The translations under genes were made by a program, and so were the position numbers. From CABHOJ01 sp965649545 (GTDB lineage: Bacteria; Pseudomonadota; Gammaproteobacteria; Burkholderiales; Methylophilaceae), in assembly GCA_965649545.1 (NCBI GenBank), contig CBFGLF010000107.1, positions 1-5,994 of the forward strand: a stretch of DNA of 5,994 nt, given 5' to 3'. Shown piece after piece: positions 5,658 to 5,994 of this stretch. Position 1 is the first letter of the stretch, and every line of letters starts with the position of its first letter. The notes below the pieces were generated by a model, which saw only the letters and a program-made list of their open reading frames with translations, ran no database searches and was not told the DNA's origin.

Positions 5658-5994
5658 TGAACACTACCCTGCGATCCCCCGTCACCGACCTCCTCGCGCG
5701 TGAGGCCATCGATTACCAAGTGGTCGAGATCCCGCTCAGCGAGGACAAGAAACCCGTGCGCAACCTGGAAGAACTGCTGTCCGCTCGAGGGCTGGACCCG
5801 AAGTCGGTGGTTCGCAGCGTGCTCTTCCGCGCCGAATCAGGCCAGTTCGTGATGCTGGCGGTCGCCGGTGGCGGCCGCGCTGATTGGGCCGTGCTGCGTA
5901 CCCATCTCAACGAGCGCAAGGTGCGCATGGCCGAATTCGACGAAGTCCCTGCAGCCACCGGTTATGTGGTCGGTGCCGTGCCGCCGGTCGCCTT
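5657..5994 (+). CDS. YbaK/prolyl-tRNA deacylase-domain protein, 3' end outside window
   Basis: An ATG at 5657 opens a frame that runs through the right edge (112 codons plus two bases) without a stop. An in-frame TGA at 5645-5647 rules out a start further upstream nearby. The ribosome binding site is weak. The visible protein has the pattern of the YbaK/aminoacyl-tRNA synthetase-associated domain: an N-terminal helix (TDLLAREAIDYQVVEI), LDPKSVVRSVLFRAESGQFVMLAVAGGGRADWAVLR in pieces over residues about 47-82, then RKVRMAEFDEV and TGYVVGAVPPVA at the edge. The last of these corresponds to the glycine- and proline-containing loop at the substrate site of Cys-tRNA(Pro)/Ala-tRNA(Pro) deacylases. 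Proteins of this fold hydrolyse mischarged tRNA in the cytoplasm. Which subgroup it belongs to, and whether another domain follows (for instance CBS or HDOD), cannot be seen. It lies 57 bases after the photolyase gene on the same strand. Confidence 0.87.
   Translation, partial: MNTTLRSPVTDLLAREAIDYQVVEIPLSEDKKPVRNLEELLSARGLDPKSVVRSVLFRAESGQFVMLAVAGGGRADWAVLRTHLNERKVRMAEFDEVPAATGYVVGAVPPVA

Overview
The window is GC-rich, densely packed bacterial chromosome. The proteins resemble those of Pseudomonadota, most likely Gamma- or Betaproteobacteria: an ArsC close to the enterobacterial plasmid type, a YbbJ/QmcA-type NfeD-stomatin pair, and a YbaK-domain protein. There are no mobile elements, RNA genes or CRISPR arrays, and no base-composition break that I can see by eye.

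Layout. Bases 1-639 (+) hold the 3' part of a HesA/MoeB/ThiF-family adenylyltransferase gene whose 5' end lies outside the window. It converges on a minus-strand run read from about 2659 down to 675: arsenate reductase (arsC), an NfeD-family membrane protein, a QmcA-type SPFH/stomatin protein, and a 57-residue two-helix membrane protein of the PLDc_N type. The gaps in this run are about 42, 15 and 29 bases, so it may be one operon. A divergent intergenic region of roughly 60-125 bases separates it from the plus-strand photolyase pair. After the pair comes the start of a YbaK/aminoacyl-tRNA deacylase-domain gene that runs off the right edge.

The most interesting part is 2784-5599. Two photolyase/cryptochrome-superfamily genes overlap by four bases (ATGA), so they are probably translationally coupled, yet they belong to very different branches. 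The first has the classical topology (N-terminal alpha/beta antenna domain, C-terminal FAD domain), but most positions that contact cyclobutane dimers in E. coli photolyase appear replaced. The second has no antenna domain. It begins directly with the FAD-binding catalytic domain, keeps nearly all canonical catalytic residues, has a CX2CX3C cluster right after the FAD site, and ends in an extra C-terminal domain. This is the inverted topology described for the NewPHL photolyases, which act on single-stranded DNA. The coupled pair suggests division of labour in light-dependent repair or light sensing, which is inference. The minus-strand genes look like a membrane-quality or stress module (NfeD plus stomatin plus small membrane protein) with a stand-alone arsenate reductase upstream.
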